A DNA stretch of 46,502 nt, from positions 1-46,502 of the forward strand of contig MNYP01000022.1 in assembly GCA_001873135.1 (NCBI GenBank), written 5' to 3'. This DNA comes from Helicobacteraceae bacterium CG2_30_36_10. GTDB lineage: Bacteria > Campylobacterota > Campylobacteria > Campylobacterales > Sulfurimonadaceae. Of the stretch, positions 17,535-25,673 are shown piece after piece (positions within the stretch are counted from its first letter, which is position 1; each line of letters opens with the position of its first letter). Both the position numbers and the translations under genes were made by a program. Under the pieces are notes generated by a model that saw nothing but the letters and a program-made list of their open reading frames with translations, did not search any database and was not told where the DNA came from.

Positions 17535-18413
17535 TTATTCCTTTGGTAGTTTTTCTTTCATTATTTCTACTAAACTTTCATCAAGATTTTCAACATTAGG
17601 TAAAATTATATTTGCCCTTAAGTATAAGTCACCGCGAACCTTAGTCTTACGGTTCATCGCTCCCATCTCTTTTACGCGGAATCTTTGTCCGTTTTTAGTG
17701 TTTTGAGGAATTTTAAGTTTAATCTCTTTTTCCAGTGTTCTAATAGAAATTTTTTCACCAAAAAGTGCAGCATAAAGAGAGACATCAAAGTTTTTAACAA
17801 TATCATCTCCTTCTCTTACATACTCAGGATTGGATGCCACTGCTATTTTTAAAAACAGGTCTCCGGCTCGTCCACCCTGTGCATGCCCTTTTCCTTTAAC
17901 ACGCATCTTCTCGCCGCTTTTAACACCGGCAGGAATTTTAATGTCAAATCTTTCTCCATTGACCGAAATGGAGTGCGAGCCACCAAGAATAGAAACATTA
18001 AAAGGTATAGTGACATTTGTTTCTATGTCAAGGTTTGGCTGTGCTTGTTGAGAAAAACCTCCGCCGCCGAAGCCGCCACCGCCAAAACCACCACCGCTGA
18101 AGCCACCACCAGCAAACATACTTCTTAAAATCTCATCCAAATCGGCATTACCTGCACTCCGCTGAGAACGAGAAAAATCATGAAAATTCTGTCCGCCAAA
18201 CATACTGTCACCATGTCTGTCATACTGCTGTTTCTTCTCTTTATCGCTCAAAATTTCATAAGCAGCGTTTATCTCTTTAAATTTGTCTTCTGCTTTTGGA
18301 TCTTTATTTACATCCGGATGATACTGACGTGCAAGCTTTCTGTATGCTTTTTTTATCTCTGATTCATTCGCATTTTCAGTAATCTCAAGTGTTTCATATA
18401 ATGATTTAGCCAT
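17535..18413 (-). CDS. cbpA: DnaJ-family co-chaperone CbpA
   Basis: A 292-residue J-domain protein. The J domain is at 1-70 with HPD (His32-Pro-Asp). A Gly/Phe-rich linker with repeated GGGF units follows (about 95-118), then two beta-sandwich substrate-binding domains. The cysteine-rich zinc domain of DnaJ is missing, which defines the CbpA type. It stimulates DnaK and may bind curved DNA. It is the first gene of the cbpA-hspR operon, with AGGAA before the ATG. Confidence 0.93.
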   Translation of the reverse strand: MAKSLYETLEITENANESEIKKAYRKLARQYHPDVNKDPKAEDKFKEINAAYEILSDKEKKQQYDRHGDSMFGGQNFHDFSRSQRSAGNADLDEILRSMFAGGGFSGGGFGGGGFGGGGFSQQAQPNLDIETNVTIPFNVSILGGSHSISVNGERFDIKIPAGVKSGEKMRVKGKGHAQGGRAGDLFLKIAVASNPEYVREGDDIVKNFDVSLYAALFGEKISIRTLEKEIKLKIPQNTKNGQRFRVKEMGAMNRKTKVRGDLYLRANIILPNVENLDESLVEIMKEKLPKE

Positions 18414-18460
18414 TTCTTTTTTTCCTAAAGTTTATATATTGTAACTGTTAATTAAGCGTG

Positions 18461-18490
18461 ATTATATCATAAGGGTTGAGTTGATGTCAA
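18461..18490 (-). promoter_or_regulatory. Sigma-70 promoter of cbpA-hspR
   Basis: The minus strand carries perfect TTGACA (18485-18490) and TATAAT (18461-18466) boxes separated by 18 nt, about 50 bases before the cbpA start. The -35 element lies inside a HAIR-like repeat. Confidence 0.85.
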
Positions 18491-18495
18491 TCAAG
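18475..18495. promoter_or_regulatory. HAIR-like HspR operator
   Basis: GTTGAGT-N7-AATCAAG matches the HAIR consensus CTTGAGT-N7-ACTCAAG at 12 of 14 positions. It covers the -35 box of the cbpA-hspR promoter, so bound HspR would block RNA polymerase. Confidence 0.75.
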
Positions 18496-18624
18496 GTAAG
18501 AGAGAAATTATAGCCCTAAATGCTGCAAATAATTTTGAATTTATCTCTATTAAATACTATTGTCAAAAATGAGGTCACATACGGGGGCAAGGGTTCCCAC
18601 AAAGCGAATATATACGATAACTGT

Positions 18625-18650
18625 CATGCCAAGCTTGATGTTGGCATGTG
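18625..18650. repeat. CACATGCC motif copy 6 as hairpin
   Basis: CATGCCAA (18625-18632) and TTGGCATG (18641-18648) form a perfect 8-bp stem with an 8-nt loop. The right arm is part of a full motif copy (GGCATGTG at 18643-18650, minus-strand extension TTTTCCACATGCCAAC). Confidence 0.85.
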
Positions 18651-18664
18651 GAAAAGTATTTTAC

Positions 18665-18850
18665 TTGAAAAGTATCTTTATTTTCAAAAAATCTAACAAT
18701 GTGCACATCAAGCACTTTAGATATTTTAGCAATATAAACGATGTTAAAATGGTGATTATTTTTTCGTATCTCAAACTATTGAGATGTATTTCGCACATGT
18801 GCTTTTAAATGTATTGCTTGAAAAAATCTACCTTCTAAGAAATCTTCAAC
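18665..18850 (-). pseudogene. Possible remnant of an XRE-type HTH regulator
   Basis: In one minus-strand frame the translation contains NIVYIAKISKVLDVHIVRFF, which has the pattern of the last two helices of an XRE/Cro helix-turn-helix domain (IAKALDV..SELF type). The preceding part, LKAHVRNTSQ, is separated from it by an in-frame TAG at 18776-18778. No start codon or ribosome site was seen. If real it is a dead fragment, perhaps of a toxin-antitoxin or regulatory gene, which fits the decayed neighbourhood. The similarity is judged by eye and the segment is short. Confidence 0.35.
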
Positions 18851-18885
18851 TTATGGCTTATTTTAGATGATTTAATTTTAGGAGA

Positions 18886-18925
18886 TTTGGCATGTGGAAA
18901 TAAAAGTACATTTTCACATGCCAGA
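18886..18925. repeat. Inverted pair of CACATGCC motifs, copies 7 and 8
   Basis: GGCATGTG (18889-18896) and CACATGCC (18915-18922) face each other. Flanking bases extend the pairing to about 15 bp with two G-T pairs, around a 10-nt loop. It lies after the stop of the Sel1-like gene and may act as its terminator or 3' hairpin, although no strong T-run follows. Confidence 0.85.
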
Positions 18926-18981
18926 ATTTTATTAAGGCCACCCACCTCTATCAAGGAGTTGCGAGCAATCGCGGCGTGAGC

Positions 18982-19179
18982 TTATTTACCTTGTTTATTT
19001 AAAATAGCATAACCTTTACAGCTACCTTCATAACCCATATCACAAGTTTTAGTATAAAGTGATGCAGCTTGTTCGTAGTCACCTTTATTATAAGCCTGAG
19101 CACCATCACCAAAAGAATCAGAAAAAGCAGAAGTACTTAACACTATAAAAGCCAAAAAACCAAATAATATATTTTTCAA
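18982..19179 (-). CDS. Small secreted Sel1/Hcp-like protein (single repeat)
   Basis: A 65-residue protein with a Sec signal peptide (about 1-20, ending STSAFS) followed by a single helical repeat (GAQAYNKGDYEQAASLYTKT). It has the paired cysteines CDMGYEGSC (Cys46 and Cys54, seven residues apart) seen in Sel1-like cysteine-rich repeats of Helicobacter Hcp proteins. Family members normally carry several such repeats. Here the gene stops after one, so it may be a truncated copy or a genuine mini-protein. The likely location is the periplasm. Confidence 0.65.
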   Translation of the reverse strand: MKNILFGFLAFIVLSTSAFSDSFGDGAQAYNKGDYEQAASLYTKTCDMGYEGSCKGYAILNKQGK

Positions 19180-19213
19180 AAAGTCATCCTCGTGTAAAAT
19201 AAAAAAAATGATT

Positions 19214-19456
19214 TTACACGAATAATTTAAATAAGAAAAGGTTTCTATACTCTTTTGGGCACTTTTGCATTAGTCCATAACTTTTCAGTTTGTTGAATTG
19301 TTCTGCTATAGCTGCTAGGTGCATAAGTATGGCTGGTCTGGCTGTCACAAAATCTTCAAGAGCTTAAGTAATACTTCCACTATTTTCTACTATTTTATCG
19401 ATATATTCAATTTTCTCAAGTATGAGATATACTTTAGAAATAGACTCTTTAGATAT
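19214..19456 (-). pseudogene. Broken HEPN (DUF86-like) toxin gene
   Basis: Directly behind the MNT gene, one minus-strand frame reads like a HEPN toxin: KVYLILEKIEYIDKIV, then ALEDF and ARPAILMHLAAIAEQFNKL. The likely start codon is ATA (19454-19456). An in-frame TAA lies at codon 31 (19364-19366). The frame ends at 19214 after about 80 codons, before any R-x4-6-H catalytic motif. Three independent defects show that it makes no toxin. The overlap with the MNT stop is the normal gene arrangement for HEPN-MNT pairs. Confidence 0.75.
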
Positions 19457-19757
19457 ATATCGCTCTGTCTATAATGAACTTTTTACCCGTTTTTCCCATC
19501 CCCGTGCTATCGGCTAAATCTACAGGCAAGCCAAGTGCTTTACTTATTTCTGCCTGTATCTCTTCAATGCGCTTAAATGAACCAAAACCGCATCTATTTG
19601 CAAACTCTGGGGTTGCTTCAACAAGAATATCAACATCACTATTTTGAGTCGCTTCATCACGAGAGTAAGAGCCAAAAAGAGCCTTTATCAAAAACCCCTC
19701 TTTTTGATAAATAGCTTTTACACTTGTAAGATAATTTAATATTGATTGCTTGTCCAT
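19449..19757 (-). CDS. MNT-type nucleotidyltransferase (antitoxin of a HEPN-MNT pair)
   Basis: A 102-residue minimal nucleotidyltransferase. The catalytic signature is GSYSRDEATQNSDVDILVE (about 30-48), the G-S-x9-D-x-D pattern of polymerase beta-like enzymes. In HEPN-MNT toxin-antitoxin systems this protein neutralises the HEPN RNase, in known cases by adding AMP groups to it. Here the partner that follows is a pseudogene, so the gene is an orphan antitoxin or has another use. Its own reading frame appears intact, ending IIDRAIYI. Confidence 0.82.
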   Translation of the reverse strand: MDKQSILNYLTSVKAIYQKEGFLIKALFGSYSRDEATQNSDVDILVEATPEFANRCGFGSFKRIEEIQAEISKALGLPVDLADSTGMGKTGKKFIIDRAIYI

Positions 19758-19844
19758 AGCAGGATTATAGCATTTTTAAAAGCTTTTTTTGCAGTAGAGA
19801 GTTTTTACTCATTTAAAAAGTTGTCTAGCGATTTAATAAATTAG

Positions 19845-19878
19845 TTTCCACCTGTCATTCTCTCTTGGCATGTGGAAA
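19845..19878. repeat. Imperfect inverted pair containing CACATGCC copy 9
   Basis: TTTCCACCTGTCA (19845-19857) is a two-mismatch version of the motif facing TGGCATGTGGAAA (19866-19878) across an 8-nt loop. The right arm holds the exact core (GGCATGTG, 19867-19874). It suggests a former perfect pair with one decaying arm. Confidence 0.75.
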
Positions 19879-19890
19879 TAAAACATATTA

Positions 19891-20005
19891 AAATCAAAAG
19901 AGTAATGTAAATTCAAGGTGCATAGAGAGGAAGCGTACTAATGTACGTAACGAACGTAGCAACAAGACGAGCGTTAAAAAAGAGGTGAACTGCTTCACCT
20001 CTTTT
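19891..20005 (+). repeat. Dispersed structured element, copy A
   Basis: From 19891 to about 19965 this is closely similar to 28653-28728: shared ATGTAAATTCAAGG, then TAG-GAGGAAGCG and a small stem. Here the stem is GCGTAC/GTACGT (19933-19938 with 19943-19948). It ends in a strong hairpin at 19978-20005. It could be a small RNA, a 3'-UTR element or a REP-like repeat. Confidence 0.7.
19978..20005. terminator. Strong intrinsic terminator, bidirectional
   Basis: AAAAGAGGTGAA and TTCACCTCTTTT form a perfect 12-bp stem with loop CTGC, A-rich on the left and T-rich on the right. It can serve both the plus-strand element A and the minus-strand purL-purH message. Confidence 0.85.
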
Positions 20006-20021
20006 AGCTCTATCTCCTTGA

Positions 20022-20060
20022 AATCTTTTTCGTATATAGCGCTAGCTATAGAAAAAGATT
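20022..20060. terminator. Long hairpin directly downstream of purH
   Basis: AATCTTTTTC (20022-20031) pairs with GAAAAAGATT (20051-20060), and TATAGC (20035-20040) with GCTATA (20045-20050). The total is 16 bp with a 3-nt bulge and loop GCTA. It lies 18 bases after the purH stop. Confidence 0.6.
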
Positions 20061-20078
20061 GGTTACGCTATTTTTATT

Positions 20079-21614
20079 TTAATGCAGAAAGTGGCGGACT
20101 TCTGAGAAGTACAGGCTCATTCCAAACTCGTTTGCAGCGTCAATAATCTCTTCATCTCGTATAGAACCTCCCGGCTCAATTACACTTTTAACACCAGCTC
20201 CGGCGGCTGCATCAATGGAGTCACGAAAAGGAAAAAATGCTTCACTTGCAAGTGCGGCACCGGTTACGTCAAGTCCCATATCTTTTGCTTTTTTAAGCGC
20301 ACACTGGCTTGCATCAACACGGCTTGTCATTCCCATTCCAACGGCTACCATAGCAGAGTTTTTCACGTAAACTACACAGTTTGATTTTGTAAGAGATGCT
20401 ACTTTATAAGCTATCTCCATATCTTTTAGCTCTTGTGGCGTTGCACTCTTTTTACTTACAAGTTTTGCCACTTTAACTTCGTCTTTACCCACTTTGTCAG
20501 CATCTTGAAAAACAAACCCGCCATCAATGTGTTTGAAGTCTTTTTTATCATTAGAGAGCAACAATTTATCACTTCCCGTCTCAAAAAGTTTGATTCGTTT
20601 TTTAGCGGCAAAAACTTCTTGCGCCTCTTGTGTGATACGTCCTGCAATGACAACTTCTATGAAAATTTCATTTATCTTAAGAGCTAGCTCTTTATTGACC
20701 ACGCCGTTCACGGCTACAACACCGCCAAATGCTGAAACAGGGTCGCATTTCAATGCTTCCGCATAAGCTTCTAAAAGCGTATCTTTGATAGCAAAACCAC
20801 ATGGATTTCCATGCTTGGAAATACATACGGCATTATCATCGCCAAATGCAGAGGCGATTTTAACTGCACCATTTAAGTCGGTTAAGTTGTTGAAACTAGC
20901 TTCGCCCTTAAGTGTTTTAAAGTTCTCTGAGTAGTGTTTATCAAACTCATACAAAGCCCCTTTTTGGTGAGGGTTTTCACCGTAACGAGTCGCCATAACT
21001 TTGTTGCCGACAATAAACTGTTTTTCGCCGAAACCGCCGTTAAAACGCTCGTTCATATAGTTTGCAATCATAGAGTCATACGCCGCAGTGTGTTCATACG
21101 CTTTTATCATAAAACTGCGGCGAAATTCGACTGTATTTTTTTCATTTTCTATAGCATCAATCACAGAGTCATAATCTTTGACATCTGTTACAATAATTAC
21201 ACTGTCAAAGTTTTTTGCAGCCGAACGAACCATAGCAGGTCCGCCGATGTCTATATTTTCTATAATCTCTTCAAAGTCATCAGTTTTCTCAATAGTTGCT
21301 TTAAAAGGGTAAAGATTTACACAAACCAAATCGATAGATGCAACACCTAACTCTTTTGCCTGGTTTAAGTGTGACTGCTTATCGCGACGGTGCAAAATAC
21401 CGCCGTGAACATAAGGATTAAGCGTTTTTACTCGCCCCTCAAAACACTCAGGAAATTTTGTAACTTCATCAATCTCTATGGCTTTTACACCACTCTCAAC
21501 TAGAACCTTATAAGTTCCGCCGGTCGAGATAATCTCATAACCGTTTTTTACTAATGATGTACAAAATTCTACTACACCGCTTTTATCGCTAACACTTACT
21601 AATGCTCTCTTCAT
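20079..21614 (-). CDS. purH: Bifunctional AICAR formyltransferase / IMP cyclohydrolase
   Basis: PurH performs the last two steps of IMP synthesis: formylation of AICAR with 10-formyl-THF, then ring closure. The 511 residues comprise an N-terminal IMP cyclohydrolase domain ([13 protein letters not shown] at 4-16 and [12 protein letters not shown] near 127) and a C-terminal AICARFT domain (KHGNPCGF near 267, SAFGGVVA near 294). All expected motifs are present and the length is standard. It directly follows purL: the last base of the purL stop region and the purH start coincide at 21614, so the two are coupled. Two hairpins follow the stop. Confidence 0.97.
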   Translation of the reverse strand: MKRALVSVSDKSGVVEFCTSLVKNGYEIISTGGTYKVLVESGVKAIEIDEVTKFPECFEGRVKTLNPYVHGGILHRRDKQSHLNQAKELGVASIDLVCVNLYPFKATIEKTDDFEEIIENIDIGGPAMVRSAAKNFDSVIIVTDVKDYDSVIDAIENEKNTVEFRRSFMIKAYEHTAAYDSMIANYMNERFNGGFGEKQFIVGNKVMATRYGENPHQKGALYEFDKHYSENFKTLKGEASFNNLTDLNGAVKIASAFGDDNAVCISKHGNPCGFAIKDTLLEAYAEALKCDPVSAFGGVVAVNGVVNKELALKINEIFIEVVIAGRITQEAQEVFAAKKRIKLFETGSDKLLLSNDKKDFKHIDGGFVFQDADKVGKDEVKVAKLVSKKSATPQELKDMEIAYKVASLTKSNCVVYVKNSAMVAVGMGMTSRVDASQCALKKAKDMGLDVTGAALASEAFFPFRDSIDAAAGAGVKSVIEPGGSIRDEEIIDAANEFGMSLYFSEVRHFLH

Positions 21615-23830
21615 TATAAATCTCTCTCAATAACTCTTTTAAATGTATTAAAATAGTTGTCTTGCAACTCGGACAAACTCATACTAACATCATTAACTTT
21701 TATAGAGTCTCCTCCGACTTTTCCGATTTTTTCAACTGCCATGCCCTCGTCTAACAGTGCTTCAAAAGCTTCACAGTTTTCAGGTTTCACTTCGATGATG
21801 GCTCTGCTCATGCTCTCAGCGAAAATATCACGCTCATCTTCAACGCTCATTTCAACATCACAACCTAAACCTGAAGTTGCAGACATCTTAGCAAGTGCAA
21901 TAGCTACACCGCCAGAACTTGCATCTTTAGCACACTCTAGTAAATGCTTTTTATTGCCCTCAATTACCAAATCCCAAAGAGCCAACTCATTTTTGTAGTT
22001 TATCTCAGGAAGAGTACCGGCAACTGTATGGCAAATTTCTTTCATATATAAAGAGCCGCCAAACTCCGACTTTGACTCACCTATTAGGTAAAGTGCATTG
22101 CCCTGGGCTTGAAAGCTTGACATTAAAACATTGTTTTGGTCATCATTTACACCAACTGTTGCTATAGAGGGAGTCGGAAAAACTGATACACCGTTTGTCT
22201 CATTATAAAGTGAAACATTACCGCCGATAACAGGAGTTGTAAGTTCAGCGCAAGCCTCTTTGATGCCCAAACACCCTTGTCCAAACTGCCACATAACTTC
22301 CGGATTTTCAGGGTTTCCGTAGTTGAGACAGTCCGTAATGGCAAGCGGGCGAGCACCGCTCATCGCCACATTTCTGCCACTCTCTATGACAGCCGCTGCA
22401 GCTCCGCCTTTTGGGTCGATATAGCAGTAACGAACATTACAATCTGCACTCATAGCGAGTGCTTTGCCGTTTTCTTTCACACGAATAACAGAAGCGTCTA
22501 ACATACCGCCTTTTTTAATCGTATTTGTTTGAACCATCGAGTCATACTGGGTGTAAATCCAAGCTTTGTCTACAACTTCCATTGATTTTGTAATGGTCTC
22601 AAAGGCAGTTTGATTGGATACTTTGTCAAAATCATCTATAGTCACAGAAGCCAAAGCATCCAAATAAGCCGGACGAGTCATAGGACGGTTGAGTATCGGC
22701 GCTTCTTCACTCACCGGATCAACGGGAACCTCAGCGCATTTTTCTCCATGCCAGAAAAGTTCCATGTTTCCGGTATCTGTTACTTCACCAACTACGGCGG
22801 CATCTAAATCCCATTTTTCAAAAATATCGATAATCGCCTGTTCTGAACCTTTTTTAGCACATAAAAGCATGCGTTCTTGTGATTCGCTGAGCATAAAATC
22901 ATACGGCGTCATGTTCTCCTCACGTGCAGGAACACGGTCTAGGTGCATAATCATACCCGAGCCGGAACGTCCCGCCATCTCAAAGGCTGAAGAGGTCAGA
23001 CCTGCCGCCCCCATATCTTGAATACCGATAACATGGTCGGTTTTAAAGAGTTCTAAGCACGCTTCAAGAAGAAGTTTTTCAGTAAAGGGGTCACCGACTT
23101 GAACTGTCGGACGAAGAGATTTTGACTCTTGTGTAAAACTGTCAGATGACATAACCGCTCCGCCAAGACCGTCACGACCTGTTTTTGCGCCAACATACAT
23201 AACCGGGTTTCCAGTTCCCTCAGCTTTACCGTAAAAAATCTCATCACTTTTTGCAATACCCAGAGTAAAAGCATTTACTAAAATGTTGCCGTTATAGCAC
23301 TCATCAAAACTTGTCTCCCCGCCGATAGTCGGGACACCCATACAGTTTCCGTAACCGCCTATTCCGGCTGTTACTCCGCGAACCAAATAGCGTTGATGTG
23401 CTGAGATTTTGTCGTCATTTAAAATATTACCGAATCTAAGTGCGTTTAAGTTTGCAACAGGGCGTGCACCCATTGTAAAAATATCTCTCATAATCCCGCC
23501 GACACCAGTTGCAGCACCTTGATAAGGTTCTATAAACGAAGGATGATTGTGTGATTCCATTTTAAAAACAGCTGCATAACCGCCGCCGATGTCAATAACA
23601 CCGGCATTTTCGCCAGGACCTTGAATAACCCATGGAGCTTTCGTCGGAAAACCATTCAAATGAATTTTAGATGATTTGTAAGAGCAGTGTTCACTCCACA
23701 TAGCTGAGAAAATACCTAACTCCACTAAGTTTGGTTCACGCTTTAAAATCTCTTTTATATGTGTATAATCATCTTGCGAAAGTTTATGACTCGCTAGTTG
23801 TTTTTCAATGTCTGGTAATTGTTGGCTCAA
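21614..23830 (-). CDS. purL: Phosphoribosylformylglycinamidine synthase subunit PurL
   Basis: PurL, the ATP-dependent synthetase subunit, makes FGAM from FGAR and ammonia supplied by PurQ, with PurS as linker. The 738 residues match the small, glutaminase-free form. Motifs are [11 protein letters not shown] (about 44-54), ESHNHPS (about 93-99) and the glycine-rich [15 protein letters not shown] near 157. The start is TTG (product MSQQLP), with AGGAAA 8 nt upstream, which fits the family N-terminus. PurQ and PurS are not in the window. No CACATGCC copies fall in this gene or in purH. Confidence 0.97.
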   Translation of the reverse strand: MSQQLPDIEKQLASHKLSQDDYTHIKEILKREPNLVELGIFSAMWSEHCSYKSSKIHLNGFPTKAPWVIQGPGENAGVIDIGGGYAAVFKMESHNHPSFIEPYQGAATGVGGIMRDIFTMGARPVANLNALRFGNILNDDKISAHQRYLVRGVTAGIGGYGNCMGVPTIGGETSFDECYNGNILVNAFTLGIAKSDEIFYGKAEGTGNPVMYVGAKTGRDGLGGAVMSSDSFTQESKSLRPTVQVGDPFTEKLLLEACLELFKTDHVIGIQDMGAAGLTSSAFEMAGRSGSGMIMHLDRVPAREENMTPYDFMLSESQERMLLCAKKGSEQAIIDIFEKWDLDAAVVGEVTDTGNMELFWHGEKCAEVPVDPVSEEAPILNRPMTRPAYLDALASVTIDDFDKVSNQTAFETITKSMEVVDKAWIYTQYDSMVQTNTIKKGGMLDASVIRVKENGKALAMSADCNVRYCYIDPKGGAAAAVIESGRNVAMSGARPLAITDCLNYGNPENPEVMWQFGQGCLGIKEACAELTTPVIGGNVSLYNETNGVSVFPTPSIATVGVNDDQNNVLMSSFQAQGNALYLIGESKSEFGGSLYMKEICHTVAGTLPEINYKNELALWDLVIEGNKKHLLECAKDASSGGVAIALAKMSATSGLGCDVEMSVEDERDIFAESMSRAIIEVKPENCEAFEALLDEGMAVEKIGKVGGDSIKVNDVSMSLSELQDNYFNTFKRVIERDL

Positions 23831-23901
23831 AGGAGTTTCCTAAAAATTTAATTTTTTGGTTTTAAAGGGGAGATTATATCTAATTCGTAGTAAAAAAAAT
23901 T

Positions 23902-24426
23902 TTAATGAAAAGAAAAATCTTTAATATCTCTAATATTTTTCTTTAATGAAAAGATATTTATATAGCTTATTTCTAAAATTTCATACTCTTTCTTGGCATG
24001 TGGAAGTTGAATTTTGAATTCATCATTAACGGCTTTTCCCATCATCGCTTTGGCCATAGGAGAGTGAACAGAGATAAGCCCATTTTCAGGTTCTGACTCT
24101 AAAACGCCACATAAAGTATACGTTTCTTCTTTTTCGGTATCTAGGTTTATTAGTTTAACTGTACTTCCAAAGTTAATCTTGGCATGTGGAAATTCTGAGG
24201 GGTCTATGATTTGTGATTTTTGTATCAAGGAGTTTAGGTAAAAGAGTCTTTTATCAATAAAACGAAGCTTCTCTTTTGCTGCGTGATAATCAGCATTCTC
24301 GCTTCTGTCGCCTTGAGCAGCGGCGACAAGTTTTTCTTCAGCTACAGCAGGCTTTTGTACCTCTAGCAAATATTTAAACTCTTTTACTAAAAGGTCGTAA
24401 CCCTCAAGGCTCATAGGCTCTTTCAA
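23902..24426 (-). CDS. greB: GreA/GreB-family transcript cleavage factor
   Basis: A 174-residue Gre factor. The N-terminal coiled coil (about 1-80) carries QGDRSENADYHAAKEKLR, whose DRSENADY tip is the GreB-type acidic loop that reaches the RNA polymerase active site. A C-terminal FKBP-like domain (about 85-150) includes SPMAKAMMGK. It rescues backtracked polymerase by stimulating RNA cleavage. GreA is the alternative name, since many Campylobacterota have only one Gre protein. The tail after residue 150 is longer than usual and ends in an unusual lysine-rich stretch. Two CACATGCC copies give PHAK twice, at EFPHAKINF and QLPHAKKEY. It abuts the upstream unknown gene. Confidence 0.85.
   Translation of the reverse strand: MKEPMSLEGYDLLVKEFKYLLEVQKPAVAEEKLVAAAQGDRSENADYHAAKEKLRFIDKRLFYLNSLIQKSQIIDPSEFPHAKINFGSTVKLINLDTEKEETYTLCGVLESEPENGLISVHSPMAKAMMGKAVNDEFKIQLPHAKKEYEILEISYINIFSLKKNIRDIKDFSFH
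23995..24002 (-). repeat. CACATGCC motif, copy 10
   Basis: Extended minus-strand sequence CAACTTCCACATGCCAAGA, in the Gre gene, read as LPHAKK. Confidence 0.88.
24181..24188 (-). repeat. CACATGCC motif, copy 11
   Basis: Extended minus-strand sequence AATTTCCACATGCCAAG, in the Gre gene in the same frame as copy 10, read as FPHAK. Confidence 0.88.
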
Positions 24427-24753
24427 TTAATTATCAAAGCCGATTATGTAATAAGCATTTTTAGTCTCATTTTTTTCTATTTTTATTTTAAACTTATCGC
24501 TAAAATGTTGGATTTTCTCATCTGCTTCTTCTGCGATTTTAGGACTTAGCGCTTCTATTTTTATTTTAAAATTATCTCTAGTGTTTGACATAGCAACGAA
24601 TGAACCATCAACTTTTAAAGCATCATGCAAATCCATAATATGCTTTTGAATTTTTTCATACCCCACAGTATTTTCTTCTATTTGCTTAAGTTGTCTAAGT
24701 AAAGCCTCGTTAGATACATAACCTAGTTGAGTTAGCATTGCTTCATGTTGCAT
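24427..24753 (-). CDS. Conserved hypothetical protein upstream of the Gre gene
   Basis: A 108-residue soluble protein of unknown function. It is mostly helical up to about residue 55, then has an alternating pattern (NFKIKIEALS and KFKIKIEKNE) that suggests two similar beta-alpha units. Its stop abuts the Gre start, so they are probably cotranscribed. The upstream region is very AT-rich and divergent from the HDOD gene. Confidence 0.65.
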   Translation of the reverse strand: MQHEAMLTQLGYVSNEALLRQLKQIEENTVGYEKIQKHIMDLHDALKVDGSFVAMSNTRDNFKIKIEALSPKIAEEADEKIQHFSDKFKIKIEKNETKNAYYIIGFDN

Positions 24754-24866
24754 CTTTCATCCTTATATAATTTGAGAAAAATAATAACACTTTTTTGTAA
24801 ATATTCAGTATATTATTAACTAAAATTTACTACAATTACCTACAAAACAAACTAAATGAGAATAAA

Positions 24867-25673
24867 ATGATTGAAGACATATTAAAAAAAATAAAACAAT
24901 TGCCCCCGTTGCCGGAATCAGCAATGAAAATTGAGGCTGTTTATCAAGACCCCGATAGTAGTTTCAATGATATGGTCAAAATTCTAGAAAAAGATCCTCT
25001 TTTAACTGCAGATATTTTAAAGGCTGCTAACTCCCCGCTTTATGGCTTTTCTCGTGAAATAAATGCTATTTCTCAAGCAGTTGGACTATTTGGGATGGGT
25101 ACAGTCAGAGGATTTGCTTTAGCTTCTATAGTTAAAAAAAGTTTTTCACTAGACCTTTCTCCTTATGGAATAAATAACGATATGTTCTCGGCACTGTCTA
25201 AAAAACAACATGCACTTATGATTAGTTGGTGTCTTAGAAAAGAGAATAAACTGCTTGGCGTCTTATCACCGGCAGCATTTTTAGTTGAAATCGGCAAAGT
25301 ATTAATTGCACAACAAATTCTTGCACAAAATCAACAAGCAGCTTTTCGTGATGCGCTTGTAGAACTTCAAGATGTTGAAGCAGCTGAAAGAAAAATAGTA
25401 GGTGTTGACGCTCCGGAAGTAAGTGCTAGGGTATTTGAGCATTGGAGATTTGAAGAGAGCCTTGTTAATGTAATCAGACATTGTCAAAACCCTGAAAAAG
25501 CCGATGAAGCTGATAAAAGAGCGGCAAGCATTTTACATGTAGTAAGAACTACTGTACCAATAAACGGCGTGATTACTGATGCAAGTGTTGCAGAGGCAAA
25601 AAAGTTAATTAAAAAATATAACCTTGATTTACCAAGCTTTGAAGAAAGTATTGCAAAGTTTAACGAACAATAA
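24867..25673 (+). CDS. HDOD-domain signalling protein
   Basis: A 268-residue protein. From residue 8 it matches the HDOD domain (KIKQLPPLPESAMKIEAV, then DPLLTADILKAANSPLYG near 43-60 and the GLFGMGTVRGFALASIV segment near 73-90). HDOD domains are related to HD phosphohydrolases but usually lack the full metal site. They occur in stress, chemotaxis and cell-cycle signalling, and the target here is unknown. The gene is followed immediately by rnr, whose TTG start touches the TAA stop, and then holA: a probable three-gene operon. Confidence 0.85.
   Translation: MIEDILKKIKQLPPLPESAMKIEAVYQDPDSSFNDMVKILEKDPLLTADILKAANSPLYGFSREINAISQAVGLFGMGTVRGFALASIVKKSFSLDLSPYGINNDMFSALSKKQHALMISWCLRKENKLLGVLSPAAFLVEIGKVLIAQQILAQNQQAAFRDALVELQDVEAAERKIVGVDAPEVSARVFEHWRFEESLVNVIRHCQNPEKADEADKRAASILHVVRTTVPINGVITDASVAEAKKLIKKYNLDLPSFEESIAKFNEQ

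Larger units (their letters stand above)
18496..18981. other. Intergenic region with decayed sequence and hairpins
   Basis: This stretch between the cbpA promoter and the Sel1-like gene has no intact gene that I can support. It holds a probable HTH-gene remnant on the minus strand and two hairpins built from the CACATGCC motif. The rest is AT-rich without recognised signals. Confidence 0.6.
19758..20078. other. Non-coding 321-bp region between MNT gene and purH
   Basis: No gene was found. From left to right the region holds the imperfect motif hairpin, the element shared with 28.65 kb, the strong hairpin at 19978-20005 and the long hairpin at 20022-20060. Confidence 0.7.

Noticed and set aside
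18050-18130. Repetitive GC-rich block in cbpA
   Set aside because: It encodes the normal Gly/Phe-rich linker of J-domain proteins; not a mobile or regulatory repeat.
18560-18808. 82-codon plus-strand open frame in the cbpA-Sel1 gap
   Set aside because: The product has no coherent pattern, it runs across the motif hairpin, and there is no ribosome site. The minus-strand HTH-like frame explains part of the same DNA better.
20934-21350. 138-codon open frame on the plus strand within purH
   Set aside because: It lies antisense to conserved purH sequence, has no ribosome site and no recognisable motif; a shadow frame.
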